In this document: positions 54,749 to 63,902 of the stretch, in pieces
How positions within the stretch are numbered: position 1 is the stretch's first letter
Layout of the letters: each line of letters begins with the position of its first letter
From: Planktothricoides sp. SR001
Lineage (GTDB): Bacteria; Cyanobacteriota; Cyanobacteriia; Cyanobacteriales; Laspinemataceae
Length of the DNA stretch: 64,000 bases
Assembly (NCBI RefSeq): GCF_001276715.1
Contig: NZ_LIUQ01000007.1
Span: 95,692 to 159,691 of the forward strand
Reading direction: 5' to 3'
Notes under the pieces: generated by a model
Seen by the model: the letters and a program-made list of their open reading frames with translations, nothing else
The model's database searches: none
What the model was told of the DNA's origin: nothing
Made by a program: the position numbers and the translations under genes

Positions 54749-55066
54749 GTGCCTTTCCCATTTGATGATCTATCAAGTACAAAGGTGCGTCCTGCTGTTT
54801 GTCTGACGAATCCTATCGGGCAATATCAGCATATTATTTTAGCGTTTATTACCAGTAAAATTCCTGGTAAGTTACTCGACAGTGACTATGTTTTAGATCA
54901 AAGTCATTCAGACTTTACAGCGAGTGGGCTGCACAAGTCATCTACGATCAGGTTGGATCATTTGATGACTGTGAGACAGTCAATAATTCAGCGTGAACTA
55001 GGAGAATTGTCATCCCAGACACAAGCTGAAATCGCTCAAAAATTGAGTCAGCTACTCAATAATTAA
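54749..55066 (+). CDS. PemK/MazF-like toxin, N-terminus frameshifted
   Basis: The frame VPFPFDDLSSTKVRPAVCL to the end is a PemK/MazF RNase (conserved PF-DL-S-KVRPA, then LAFITSK and STIRLDHLMTV). The usual leader MTKGKV is found from ATG 54729, overlapping the Z1 stop, but one base appears lost at about 54745-54749, so leader and body are in different frames. GTG 54749 could start a 105-aa protein missing about eight N-terminal residues, possibly inactive. No MazE is next to it; the Z1 unit itself may act as its control. Confidence 0.7.
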   Translation: MPFPFDDLSSTKVRPAVCLTNPIGQYQHIILAFITSKIPGKLLDSDYVLDQSHSDFTASGLHKSSTIRLDHLMTVRQSIIQRELGELSSQTQAEIAQKLSQLLNN

Positions 55067-55142
55067 TAATTTTCTGTGGGTCAACCCTTGGTCAGGGAAT
55101 GGTTAGTTAGTCGGTGGGGCTAAAAAAGCCCAACCGACTATT

Positions 55143-56813
55143 TTATGGACGAGCGGGATTTTGGGCAATACCACTTTTCCCTCTAAAGGATTGATACGCC
55201 GCTTGAGAAATTTGCCGAATTAACTCCGAAGCCCCTGGGTCATCATGGGGACGCTTGACGATCACCGATGCCAGATAGCGCTTGCCGTTGGGCAGATCCA
55301 CGATGCCCGTATCCGCCAGCACTGAGCCAATATTGCCGGTTTTGTGGGCAATGGTGGCATCATCGCCTAAGCCTTGAGGTAATAAGCTATTGTTCTCGGT
55401 GGCTTGCATGATGTCCAGGACGCGATCGCGACTCCGCAAAGACAGCAGCCCCCCTTTTTCCACCATTGCCATCAGAGAAACTAAATCCTTGGGGCTGGTG
55501 GTATTCGTGCCTTGAATATCCGGTAAAAAATTTTGAATCTGGGTGGAAGCCAAGCCCCAAGACTGGAAACGCTGATTCAGGACATTTTGCCCCCCCAAGC
55601 GAGCAATCAGCATATTCGTTGCCGTATTGTCGCTGATGGTAATCATTTTTCTGGCGGTTTCCAGTACGGTGTACTGAGTGCCCACGGGCTGATCCTGCAT
55701 ATCCCCAGAACCTTCTGCCACATATTCCGCTTGCATGGTCAAAGGTTCATCAAGGCGGATCTTGCCCGCATCAACTTCTTGAAATAAGGCAATCAGAATC
55801 GGCACCTTAATAGTGCTGGCTGCCGAAAAAGTATTGTTGCCGTTCATATCCAAATAAGCCCCGGTATCGAGATCCACAAAAAAGACCCCAGGGGTTAATT
55901 GAGAATAAGAAGCGCTTAAAGTTTGGATTTCATTTTTTAACTGGACAATTTCTTGACCTAAATGTAGTGCGTTTAAGGAATTCACTCTTAAATTCCCAGA
56001 GTTCCCGGAATTGGGGGAGCCCGTAGCCACCGCATCCCCACTAGCGGATAATCCAGCCACATTTTGGGCCTCTGGGTTACGAATTGATAACAAAGTCCCG
56101 GCGATCGCCGCTAAACCCACACCCACAATCAACAACCGAACCCCAGACAACAACGGAGAGAAACGGGCGCTCGCCAAGCGTGCCGGAGGCATCTCTCGCC
56201 TGGGTTTAGTCTTTCTTTGTTTTCTCTGCTGAGAGGTTGGTTGCCGAGATTTTTGGGGCGATCGCTCCCGAACAGGTTGACTGTTCTGAGCCTTTGATCC
56301 AGTCCCGGCGCTATCACCGGAGGGATTTTGACGACTAGACATTCTTGGGGAGGGTCTCACGGAGGAAGCGCGATCACTGAAACCTTCTCTAGAATTGGCT
56401 CTAGAATTGGCTCTAGAATTGGCTCTAGAATTGACTCTAGAATTGGCTCTAGAATTACCTCTAGAACTGGGAATCGTCACAGAACCTTGAGGGGGTCTGG
56501 ATGAAGCACTTTGATTAGGGGCGATCGCCGAATCCAGTCGGGGGTCTCGCAACAAATTGGGGCGAACTCGATCGGCTACTGGCGAAGCAATCACCGGCGG
56601 AAGACTCACGGGCGATGATTTCTGAACTTTCACTGATAGCCTGCCTGGAGTGACACGCGATCGCTTGCTGGACCCAAGATCGGGAAACTGGATAGTTTTT
56701 CCTGCCGACTGACGGGAGGATGCTTGAGCAGAGAATTTCTCATATGGCTGTCCCACCTCTTGACTAGAGGAAACAACCGACAAAAAAGACCGAATCGGAT
56801 ACCTTTGAGCCAC
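55143..56813 (-). CDS. Class A beta-lactamase-like serine hydrolase with long N-terminal tail
   Basis: A 556-aa protein. Residues 1-215 are basic, Ser/Pro/Arg-rich and probably cytoplasmic, with an R-A/V-N-S tetrapeptide repeated about seven times at 119-142. A membrane helix lies at about 224-243. The periplasmic hydrolase domain starts near 310: AASTIK (Ser333-x-x-Lys336), SDN at 394-396, KTG at 491-493. The motif set is class A beta-lactamase/PBP4-type; a peptidoglycan-related role is as likely as drug hydrolysis. Residues PPARLASARF (about 209-218) are encoded by a dispersed repeat at 56164-56193. Confidence 0.82.
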   Translation of the reverse strand: MAQRYPIRSFLSVVSSSQEVGQPYEKFSAQASSRQSAGKTIQFPDLGSSKRSRVTPGRLSVKVQKSSPVSLPPVIASPVADRVRPNLLRDPRLDSAIAPNQSASSRPPQGSVTIPSSRGNSRANSRVNSRANSRANSRANSREGFSDRASSVRPSPRMSSRQNPSGDSAGTGSKAQNSQPVRERSPQKSRQPTSQQRKQRKTKPRREMPPARLASARFSPLLSGVRLLIVGVGLAAIAGTLLSIRNPEAQNVAGLSASGDAVATGSPNSGNSGNLRVNSLNALHLGQEIVQLKNEIQTLSASYSQLTPGVFFVDLDTGAYLDMNGNNTFSAASTIKVPILIALFQEVDAGKIRLDEPLTMQAEYVAEGSGDMQDQPVGTQYTVLETARKMITISDNTATNMLIARLGGQNVLNQRFQSWGLASTQIQNFLPDIQGTNTTSPKDLVSLMAMVEKGGLLSLRSRDRVLDIMQATENNSLLPQGLGDDATIAHKTGNIGSVLADTGIVDLPNGKRYLASVIVKRPHDDPGASELIRQISQAAYQSFRGKSGIAQNPARP

Positions 56814-57085
56814 ACCTCACTCCTGTTTATTTCATTAATTAATATCTGAATCCATCAATATCCATAAATAATTTAGGCGATTATGGGATTTCTATCCGGT
56901 AGGACTTACCCTGTAGGGGCAACCTCCGCCACAGAAAACTCCCCTACAGATTTCTGGGACATTGCTGAATTGACCCAGCCATTTCAATGCAGTAGTCATA
57001 TCCGAATTATCGATAGATAGATATATCAATAGATAGATGCGATCGCTTCTCGACACACCCAGGCGAAATCCCTGGAGACTTGATT
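56814..57085. other. Intergenic, GATA-rich
   Basis: A short GATAGATAGATATATC run near 57012-57035 and an imperfect GTAGGGGCAACCTCC-type repeat. No gene seen. Confidence 0.5.
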
Positions 57086-57856
57086 TTAGTCATCCGTGCT
57101 ACTGACTTTTAAGTGGGAAATTGCCCATTCCACCTGAGAAAGAATTCCCCGCAGCATCGCTAATTCCTGATTAGATAGTCCTGCACGATTATAAATTCTT
57201 CGGAATTTTTCCATCCGGGTGGCAGCGGTATGGGGATAAAGATACCCAATTTTGAGCAAGAGGCTTTCTAGATGCTGATAATATCCCTCGATCGCTTCCA
57301 TTGAGGCAGAGGGGTTAGACTCCACAGGCGTTAAACCCCGCATGGCTGCCGGTGGCATATTTTCCGTCACTGACTGGGACAGTTCATAAGCACAAATCGC
57401 CACGGACTGAGCCAGATTTAAGGAGGGATAAGCGTCTGAAGTCGGAATGCGGACAAATCTCTGGGCATAATTCAATTCCTGATTACTTAAACCGCGATCT
57501 TCCGGGCCAAAAATTAAAGCCGAGGGAGTGGATGAATCACAAAGCCAGGGTAAGGCAACTCTAGGAGATTCTAATACCGTATCCAGCGCTCGCGGACGGG
57601 CTGTAGTGGCGATCGCACGCACACACCCTGTCAATGCTTCTGGTAAGCTGCCCACCACCTGAGCATTTTCTAAAATATCTTGAGCATGAACCGCCATCCG
57701 GCGGGCTTCTTCCCCCAAAGGATCGCAATGAGGATTTACCAAAACTAACTGAGAAAGTCCCAGATTTTTCAAAGTTCGGGCGATCGTGCCCACATTCAGC
57801 GCCCCTGCCGGTTCCACTAAAATAATTCTTACCGCAGCTAATAATTGTTCATTCAT
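57086..57856 (-). CDS. TrmJ-type tRNA/rRNA methyltransferase (SPOUT)
   Basis: A 256-aa SpoU/TrmH-family enzyme. Motif 1 is VEPAGALNVGTIART, motif 2 ALIFGPEDRGLSN and motif 3 IPTSDAYPSLNLAQSVAI, which form the knotted SAM site. The C-terminal helical extension (YYQHLESLLLKIGYL, MEKFRRIYNRAGLSNQELAMLRGIL) is characteristic of TrmJ, which 2'-O-methylates tRNA position 32. Target position is by family, not seen. Monocistronic as far as can be judged. Confidence 0.87.
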   Translation of the reverse strand: MNEQLLAAVRIILVEPAGALNVGTIARTLKNLGLSQLVLVNPHCDPLGEEARRMAVHAQDILENAQVVGSLPEALTGCVRAIATTARPRALDTVLESPRVALPWLCDSSTPSALIFGPEDRGLSNQELNYAQRFVRIPTSDAYPSLNLAQSVAICAYELSQSVTENMPPAAMRGLTPVESNPSASMEAIEGYYQHLESLLLKIGYLYPHTAATRMEKFRRIYNRAGLSNQELAMLRGILSQVEWAISHLKVSSTDD

Positions 57857-58209
57857 CCATTCATCACCCTAAAACTAGCGATTCCCTAGGGGGCGCTTCG
57901 CGATCGCCAGGGCGTTTCCCGAAGCGCCCCTACTTTTCCCCATTCACTTTTTGAATACCGATTCAGTAATTTTAAGATTTTTTGGCCAAAAATCATCAGA
58001 ATTGACCTATTTTATTTACCACTTTAATAGAGCATAAACCTGAAAGTTATAGCCATAATTATAGCTATTATTAGCTATTAGTAGGTTGGGTTTCGGTCTT
58101 CAACCCAACCAACGCATTCGCGGGGACAGGATCTAAAATTTTCAGGGGTTCATTTCCCTAAATTTAAATTACTATGATCAATCTCAATTGATCTAAATTT
58201 AGGGGCTAA
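57857..58209. other. Intergenic with a large palindrome
   Basis: An imperfect palindrome GGGGGCGCTTCGCGATCGCC...GGGCG...GAAGCGCCCC at about 57888-57930, then AT-rich sequence with a TATAGCTATTATTAGC run near 58055-58080. No gene seen. Confidence 0.55.
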
Positions 58210-59235
58210 TTAGCGGCTAATAAAGTGAGTCCAAAACTGACCATCAGGCATACAAGTATTCCTAATCAGATTATAACTGTAGTGGAGAAATGCCCCACTC
58301 AGGTCTGTACGATAGCCCGTGGAAAACCACTCCCCGTAGGGGTCATGGACAATAAATCCATTTTGATCGTAGCCAACTAAAACAATAATATGACCAAAAG
58401 AAGTAAAGTATCCATGCACCACTACCGGGTTGCCCTTGGCTATATGCTCCTTCGCTCGGTCAATGGTGCCCCAAACGGTGAAATCGTCTCGGCGGCCATA
58501 ATCACGCACCACTTTCGCCAGGTCTTGAGGAGAATGACGACTTAATCCGCTATCGAGCATATAACGATACAGTTCGTCCTCTAGCTGCCTGTACCGCAAA
58601 TCATAGCGTCTCACCCCCAGATACTCCAAACACATGGCGATCGAAGTAACATTACAAGAACCCGTTGGGTTATACCAGTTGTCCAACTGAGATTTAAAGG
58701 GCACATTCAGTCTGACTTGTCTCGGCGGGCCACTGTTAATAATCTGTTGCGTCCCATCAACGATTTTGACGTGCTCGTCGTAGGCATACCAAACCCTTTG
58801 ACTACTCACCGGCTGAGAGAATGTCACCTTATAGTGACGCCGGTGCCCCGCTTCATAATCTACCAGAGCAAATGACTGACCCGGTTCAGCGTCCAGGATC
58901 TCACTAGGGCTTAATTCCCTGGACTGAAGAGGCCGCAGTTTGAGCTTGGTCTTGATAATTATGCTTAAAACCGGATTATTCGTCGGCAGGTTTTGTGGCT
59001 GTACCGTTAACAGTTGTCTGGCGGTTTGCGGACCAAGACTATCTGGTTCGGTGGTAATTCCCACCAGGGTTTGAAATCGCCGAAACGCTGCGGTAGTCTT
59101 GGGGCCGAAAATGCCATCGACCGGGGGATCAAGTAACCTCAGTGCGATTAAACGTTGTTGCACTTGACTGCTCAGAGCAAAATTCTGAGCTACTTGGGAT
59201 AAAGGTAATCGAGTGGTAATTTGTTCTAGTCTCAT
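58210..59235 (-). CDS. Peptidoglycan-binding domain plus C39-like peptidase
   Basis: A 341-aa protein. Residues ~15-90 are a PG_binding_1 domain (VQQRLIALRLLDPPVDGIFGPKTTAAFRRFQ). The C-terminal ~160 residues are a C39-type papain-fold peptidase: nucleophile in YNPTGSCNVTSIAMCLEYLG, catalytic His in FGHIIVLVGYD and Asp/Asn in FIVHDPYGEW. No signal peptide or ABC domain, so it is not a bacteriocin exporter. A cell-wall-associated or cytoplasmic protease is likely. Export route is unclear. Confidence 0.82.
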   Translation of the reverse strand: MRLEQITTRLPLSQVAQNFALSSQVQQRLIALRLLDPPVDGIFGPKTTAAFRRFQTLVGITTEPDSLGPQTARQLLTVQPQNLPTNNPVLSIIIKTKLKLRPLQSRELSPSEILDAEPGQSFALVDYEAGHRRHYKVTFSQPVSSQRVWYAYDEHVKIVDGTQQIINSGPPRQVRLNVPFKSQLDNWYNPTGSCNVTSIAMCLEYLGVRRYDLRYRQLEDELYRYMLDSGLSRHSPQDLAKVVRDYGRRDDFTVWGTIDRAKEHIAKGNPVVVHGYFTSFGHIIVLVGYDQNGFIVHDPYGEWFSTGYRTDLSGAFLHYSYNLIRNTCMPDGQFWTHFISR

Positions 59236-59413
59236 TTGGCTGCAATTCTTTATGGGTTTATGAAATAGATGACTTACGCACCATATTTATATTCTGACAT
59301 TGGGGCAACCACCGCCAACGGATTGCCCCTACTTATTTTATCTGTGAGATTAGTCTATGAGGATGCTTGATGGTTGACAGTGGAAAGCATTTATAGACTA
59401 CCAAATCTAGAAT

Positions 59414-59767
59414 ACTCCCAAGGAGTCTGCGGCAATATTACCAAAAAGGCTGATTATGGATATGAATGCTGACCCGCTACCCGCTGAGAAAATCTACATC
59501 ATTTATGTCCTCTCGGAAGCGCGAGAACCCATTTCCCAGCGGTTGCTGGCTAAGTTCACCGGGATAGCAGAATATAAGCTGCCGCCAGTGTTGAAGGAAT
59601 GGCGGCAGTTTTTGCGGTTACAAAAGATTCAGGAAGAACCTCGCTACAGCGTCTATCATGCCTCGTTTAGCGACTTTCTCAACGAGCAAGCCAAAGATTC
59701 AGGAGTTGACCTAGAAGAGATTAACCGCCGTATGGGTGACAATTTAGCCGATGGAGCGCCCCTATGA
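59414..59767 (+). pseudogene. STAND/NACHT protein fragment (winged-helix end)
   Basis: The 103-aa frame from 59456 (MNADPLPAEKIYIIYVLSEAREPIS..., YHASFSDFLNEQAKD, INRRMGDNLADG) is the winged-helix C-terminus of NACHT/AP-ATPase proteins. Just upstream, in another frame, LRQYYQKG can be read, the usual preceding segment, followed by a stop. The ATPase core is absent, so this is a 5'-truncated and frameshifted remnant. It overlaps the next frame by ATGA. Confidence 0.7.
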
Positions 59768-60351
59768 CCACAGAATTAGGAGATTGGATTCAGCAACAGT
59801 TACCAGAAGACCGCCTGCACCTCCTCCGACATCAACCCAGTTATTTTGCCAAGGGGGGACAGGTACAGCGGTTGGTAGCTTGGTTGACGGATTTTGGCTT
59901 TTTGGAGCAAAAGTTAGAGGCGGTGGGGATCAACCCGTTAATTGATGATTATGATTTGGCATTACCCTTGGTATCGGAAACGGAACAACAGACGTTAAGC
60001 CTAATTCAAGGGGCGTTGCGGCTATCGGCACATATTTTAGACCAGGATAAGACCCAACTAGCGGGGCAAATGCTGGGGCGGTTATTGTCGTTTTCTCAGC
60101 CTGAAATTGTCGCGTTACTGAAACAGGTCAAACAAGCCCAAAAAAAACCCTGGTTGCGTCCCCTCTCCCCCACCCTCACTCCTCCCGGTGGAGCACTGAT
60201 TCGCACCCTCACCGGGCATAATGACTCGGTATATGCAGTCGCCATTACCCCCGATGGCAAAATCGCTGTTTCTGGTTCTTATGATAAGATACAGCCACTT
60301 TTGCCAAGTGCCCCAAACAACCTCGGAAAATCAACGGTTTTAGCCCTGTAA
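59764..60351 (+). pseudogene. STAND/WD40 protein truncated at the mobile-element junction
   Basis: The first ~130 residues (DWIQQQLPEDRLHLL, RLVAWLTDFGFLEQKL, LIQGALRLSAHILDQDKTQLAGQM, PWLRPLSPTLTPPGGALIRTL) are the helical linker that precedes WD40 repeats in cyanobacterial STAND proteins. One WD40 repeat follows (TGHNDSVYAVAITPDGKIAVSGSYD), then sequence becomes unrelated (KIQPLLPSAPNN...) from about 60286 and stops. The break marks the junction with the region carrying the CyRepA1 gene. Confidence 0.8.
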
Positions 60352-60376
60352 CTCATGGTTTACAGGGCTTTAATTT
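60342..60376. terminator. Terminator-like hairpin at the element edge
   Basis: Perfect 10-bp arms AGCCCTGTAA and TTACAGGGCT around an 8-nt loop, followed by TTAATTTTT. It could end the broken WD40 transcript and, read the other way, the CyRepA1 transcript. Confidence 0.7.
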
Positions 60377-60380
60377 TTAT

Positions 60381-60428
60381 TAGGTGGCGGTATAGGTGGC
60401 GGTATAGGTGGCGGTATAGGTGGCGGTG
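60381..60428. repeat. 12-bp tandem repeat at the CyRepA1 3' side
   Basis: The unit TAGGTGGCGGTA occurs four times head to tail directly before the stop codon of the minus-strand CyRepA1 gene. Confidence 0.9.
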
Positions 60429-60429
60429 A

Positions 60430-63400
60430 TTATGCCAGTGCAAAATCACCGGCAAAGTCATCACCCAGGGCAAAATTTGGGTCAACCTGAGAGATTAACT
60501 CTGGTAGCTCTGTAAAGACCCAATTGGTAATTTTTGCGCCCATTGCCTTGACTTTTTGCCACATATCCTTAAAGGTGTCGTTAGCCACGGCGTCCCAAAT
60601 TTCAGCCCATAGCTTTTCACCGGAAATTTCCCCGGCCTCGGTGCCGGAAATTTCCCCGGCAAAGTCACCGGCCTCGGTGCCGGAAAAATTTCCAGCAAAG
60701 TCACCGGCCTCGGTGCCGGAAATTTCCCCGGCAAAGTCACCGGCGGCCCCGGAAATTTCCTGAGCCTTCATATCGCGCTCTAACCAGAAAGCAAAAATCT
60801 GATCCATATCTATGCCGTCAAACTTAGGCACGGCACAATAGTGGCGGATAGCATTCCCCCCCGTACCTACCCGGCCTACATATTTTTTCTGGTAGCCAAT
60901 AAGATCCAAAATGGCATTGATGCGATCGCCCGTCTTTTCTGGTAGCCTACGGCGAAACGTCTCTGCATACTCATCTGGTATTAACTTGGCAACCACATCA
61001 GTGAGGAACGGGTCATCTTTACTGAAACTTTCACCCGTCAGCAACCGGGATAAACCCTTATCAAAAAGTACAGACAAGTATGCTTGTCTCAGGGTGACTG
61101 CATACTTGCTGATTTCATGGTCAAGACACTGGGTTTTAGAGGTAAAAGTCTGGACTTGCTTAGTGTCGTGAGACGCGGCAAAGGCTTTACCAAGGGTCGA
61201 ATAATATAGCAATTGCAACGGTCTGAAGCAACCGTCATCATCTGCCATGATTAAAGCCTTAGAACAGTAACCATAAGTTCTAATTAAGTTACCCTTGCGT
61301 TCTTTATACCGTTGGGCTTTAGTTTTTGCCACGGCATTATTAAGGGTTTTTAACTCATCATCAGAGGGATTTTCGGTGGCGTCAATCTCGTTGACTTCAG
61401 CTTCATAAGCCACATCTCTAATCTCTCTGATTTCAGCGTCTAAAGTTTTTACAGGGTCAACGTAATAGCACCGATGGCCGTCAGAAGTCAGCAACCATTC
61501 TAAATTTTTCCGGTAAGCACTTAACCCTAAATTGGTACGGGCTACAGACTCACAGTAAGGATCAATTACAGCATTATCTAAAGCAAAAAAATCTTTCTGG
61601 TTAGGTATAAAAGATTCCATTCTCTTTTTGTTGGTGCGTAATTGATACTTAATTTGTTCTGATGATAAGGCCCCGTTGAATTTCTTAAATATGGCATTAC
61701 CTACTTCTGGTATCCAGACATGACGGTCAACGGGACGGCGATAACGTCCCAAACATTGCGCTACTGACTGGACAGAATGGACACCATAACCAATATAAAA
61801 AACGGAATCAAAATAGTCAGGTTCTATACTCACCCCTGTTTCTAAAACCCCGGTAGTGGCAACAAATTGCTTGCCACCTAACTTATGCAGATTGCTACCT
61901 ATGCCGTAAGCTTCATGGGTAGGGTCTTTAACAGTATCAGAGTCAATCACTAAAGACTCACCCTGAAAATAAGGTGCCATTCTAGTGGCAACATTTTGGG
62001 CAGAATAGACCGAACTCGCTTGCTTACCACCGCAGAATAAAAGCACTCGCTTGCCTTGCTCTAATTGGGTTTGACATTCTGCTAAAATTCTGTCTGGGTT
62101 GTTTTCTCGGTACATAAAAACATTCCAACCCTCAGACTTATCAAACTTATAATTATTTTGAATCACCGCCACATCTGATTTACCTACATCAGCCATTTTT
62201 CTAAAGAAATCAACAGAAAAATCAGATAAGTCAGCATCCGCTAAAACAATTTGTCCAGCATCCCGGCAAAGTATTTGTTCATTACTAATAATCTCAGCCC
62301 GATGCTTCTTAATTCTTTTAAGATTAGAGTGCAAAAGATGATTAACTTTTTGTTCAGACTCATCTACAATCAAAAGACAACCCTCAAAGGGGTTTTCAAC
62401 TGTCAAATCAATTTTAGCTTTTGACTTAGGATGTAAAGAGTCAATACACAAACCTAGGCCATAATATGAAGCCTCTAGCCATTCCTGTTCAGACTTAACT
62501 TCATTAAGAAATTGAATTCCGAATTCTTTGCATGAGTTAGACATTAACTGGACTCTATGACCCAACACGATAACTTTTTGACCCGCTTCTAGGGCATTAT
62601 GAACCATCTGTCTAAGTGCAAAAGTTTTACCCGTGTTTTTAGGGGATTTCATGGCTACAATCTTGGCAGAAAGCTTAGGAATTTGACCTAAATATCTACG
62701 ATTAAAGTCTAAGACGGGATAGCTTAAACCCAGAGATTTTCTGAACTTAGACACTTTCAATGGTAAGGCAGAATTTAAAACCGTCTCAAGTGTCTCAATG
62801 CCATTCTGAACAATGATGTCATCAACACCTTTACCTAATTCAGGATGCCACTCAGCAATCTTGACAACTGCTTTTCTGTTAACTTGCCAAGTGATTTTGT
62901 TGGCTAGTGTACACGCGGCACTATAAACCTGTAAGGCAGTTGATACTCTGCTGTCAGAGTCAAAAGCGATCGTAATTTCAAGCTGTTTAAACCGGCTAAA
63001 AAATGATTGTAGCCACGGGTTTAAAGGTGTTTTAAATGCAGCGGTACTTTTATCGCTGGTGTCTGAAAAGTTCCATATTCCCGGTAGCCCAATAGCAACG
63101 TAACCGGCACATAGCAGAGACGCGACTTTTTTGACACCTTCAGTGATGACAAGGGGTAAGCTGTGAACTATTACCCATTCCCAAAATTCTTTACCATAAT
63201 AGGTTTCAGGCAAAAAGGGATATTTGGACTGTTGATCGAGGTCTTGACGCACAAATTCTGGCATAGCTACCCCGTGCCGTTTGGAGTGCCGTTTCCATAC
63301 CCGTGCCGTGACTTTCAAGAAAAATGGTTGCACCGGCATCTCTGGCGGGTGCTCATACTTGATGGTTTTCAGCTTAATGCCGTCTTGATAAGTCCGTGGC

Positions 63401-63735
63401 GTTAGAGGTTTGAGACATCCCCAATCATCTTCTGCAAAATCTGCCAACGGGTTAAGGGTGTTTATCCACCATCCCCCGTTAGAGAGATGGCTGTATCTTT
63501 TGAGGTATTTTTCAGCAACTCTGCCAGTGTTGGTGCGAGTCAGCTTGTCAGAGATGAGAATCTTATCAAGTGCCGTTGTCCAGTCAACACCTTGCACGCG
63601 GTTAAACAACGCGATCGCCGCTGACTTATCCCAGTCATCCCGTGCCCATTGCTCTAAGTCAAATGGTTGATGTGTAGATTGCGGGTTGACAAACTGAGAT
63701 TTTTGTTGTAGAGTTGATGAAATGGAATTATTCAT
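60430..63735 (-). CDS. CyRepA1-family plasmid replication protein (primase-helicase)
   Basis: An 1101-aa protein. The N-terminal part holds a DUF3854 Toprim-like domain: VITEGVKKVASLL (Glu199) and ITIAFDSDSR (Asp259 region), the primase-type metal site. An SF2-like ATPase follows: Walker A SPKNTGKT at 364-371, LIVDES near 458, LLFCGGK and TGVLETGVSIEPDYFDSVFYIG with QCLGRYRRP. Near residue 1000-1055 a ~14-aa unit (SGTEAGDFAGEI) repeats about three times. This is the replication protein of cyanobacterial plasmids by family. Here it abuts a chromosomal-type broken gene, so it probably marks an integrated plasmid. Confidence 0.87.
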   Translation of the reverse strand: MNNSISSTLQQKSQFVNPQSTHQPFDLEQWARDDWDKSAAIALFNRVQGVDWTTALDKILISDKLTRTNTGRVAEKYLKRYSHLSNGGWWINTLNPLADFAEDDWGCLKPLTPRTYQDGIKLKTIKYEHPPEMPVQPFFLKVTARVWKRHSKRHGVAMPEFVRQDLDQQSKYPFLPETYYGKEFWEWVIVHSLPLVITEGVKKVASLLCAGYVAIGLPGIWNFSDTSDKSTAAFKTPLNPWLQSFFSRFKQLEITIAFDSDSRVSTALQVYSAACTLANKITWQVNRKAVVKIAEWHPELGKGVDDIIVQNGIETLETVLNSALPLKVSKFRKSLGLSYPVLDFNRRYLGQIPKLSAKIVAMKSPKNTGKTFALRQMVHNALEAGQKVIVLGHRVQLMSNSCKEFGIQFLNEVKSEQEWLEASYYGLGLCIDSLHPKSKAKIDLTVENPFEGCLLIVDESEQKVNHLLHSNLKRIKKHRAEIISNEQILCRDAGQIVLADADLSDFSVDFFRKMADVGKSDVAVIQNNYKFDKSEGWNVFMYRENNPDRILAECQTQLEQGKRVLLFCGGKQASSVYSAQNVATRMAPYFQGESLVIDSDTVKDPTHEAYGIGSNLHKLGGKQFVATTGVLETGVSIEPDYFDSVFYIGYGVHSVQSVAQCLGRYRRPVDRHVWIPEVGNAIFKKFNGALSSEQIKYQLRTNKKRMESFIPNQKDFFALDNAVIDPYCESVARTNLGLSAYRKNLEWLLTSDGHRCYYVDPVKTLDAEIREIRDVAYEAEVNEIDATENPSDDELKTLNNAVAKTKAQRYKERKGNLIRTYGYCSKALIMADDDGCFRPLQLLYYSTLGKAFAASHDTKQVQTFTSKTQCLDHEISKYAVTLRQAYLSVLFDKGLSRLLTGESFSKDDPFLTDVVAKLIPDEYAETFRRRLPEKTGDRINAILDLIGYQKKYVGRVGTGGNAIRHYCAVPKFDGIDMDQIFAFWLERDMKAQEISGAAGDFAGEISGTEAGDFAGNFSGTEAGDFAGEISGTEAGEISGEKLWAEIWDAVANDTFKDMWQKVKAMGAKITNWVFTELPELISQVDPNFALGDDFAGDFALA

Positions 63736-63777
63736 AATAAAATAACCTGGTTACAAATTAACAGTCCACTCGGTGCG

Positions 63778-63800
63778 CTAACACCGGGTTTTTTTGTCTC
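63778..63800 (+). terminator. Weak terminator/attenuator-like site
   Basis: CGGTGCGCTAACACCG followed by GGTTTTTTTG. It sits in the leader of the CyRepA1 gene but in plus-strand orientation, so it may end transcripts coming the other way or be an antisense RNA end, as in plasmid copy control. Confidence 0.4.
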
Positions 63801-63902
63801 TAAACTTGGTGTGTGAAGCCTAGAGACGGGATAAAACCACACCTTTAAAAATATTTATCCCTCATAGAATAGCACAAAATTACAGAAATGTACGCATCAT
63901 TT

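Noticed and set aside
55143..56813. Antibiotic-resistance beta-lactamase
   Set aside because: The motifs fit class A, but the long cytoplasmic tail and membrane anchor are unlike secreted resistance enzymes; a cell-wall role is equally likely.
58210..59235. Bacteriocin-processing C39 peptidase
   Set aside because: No ABC or membrane domains are present and a peptidoglycan-binding domain is fused instead.
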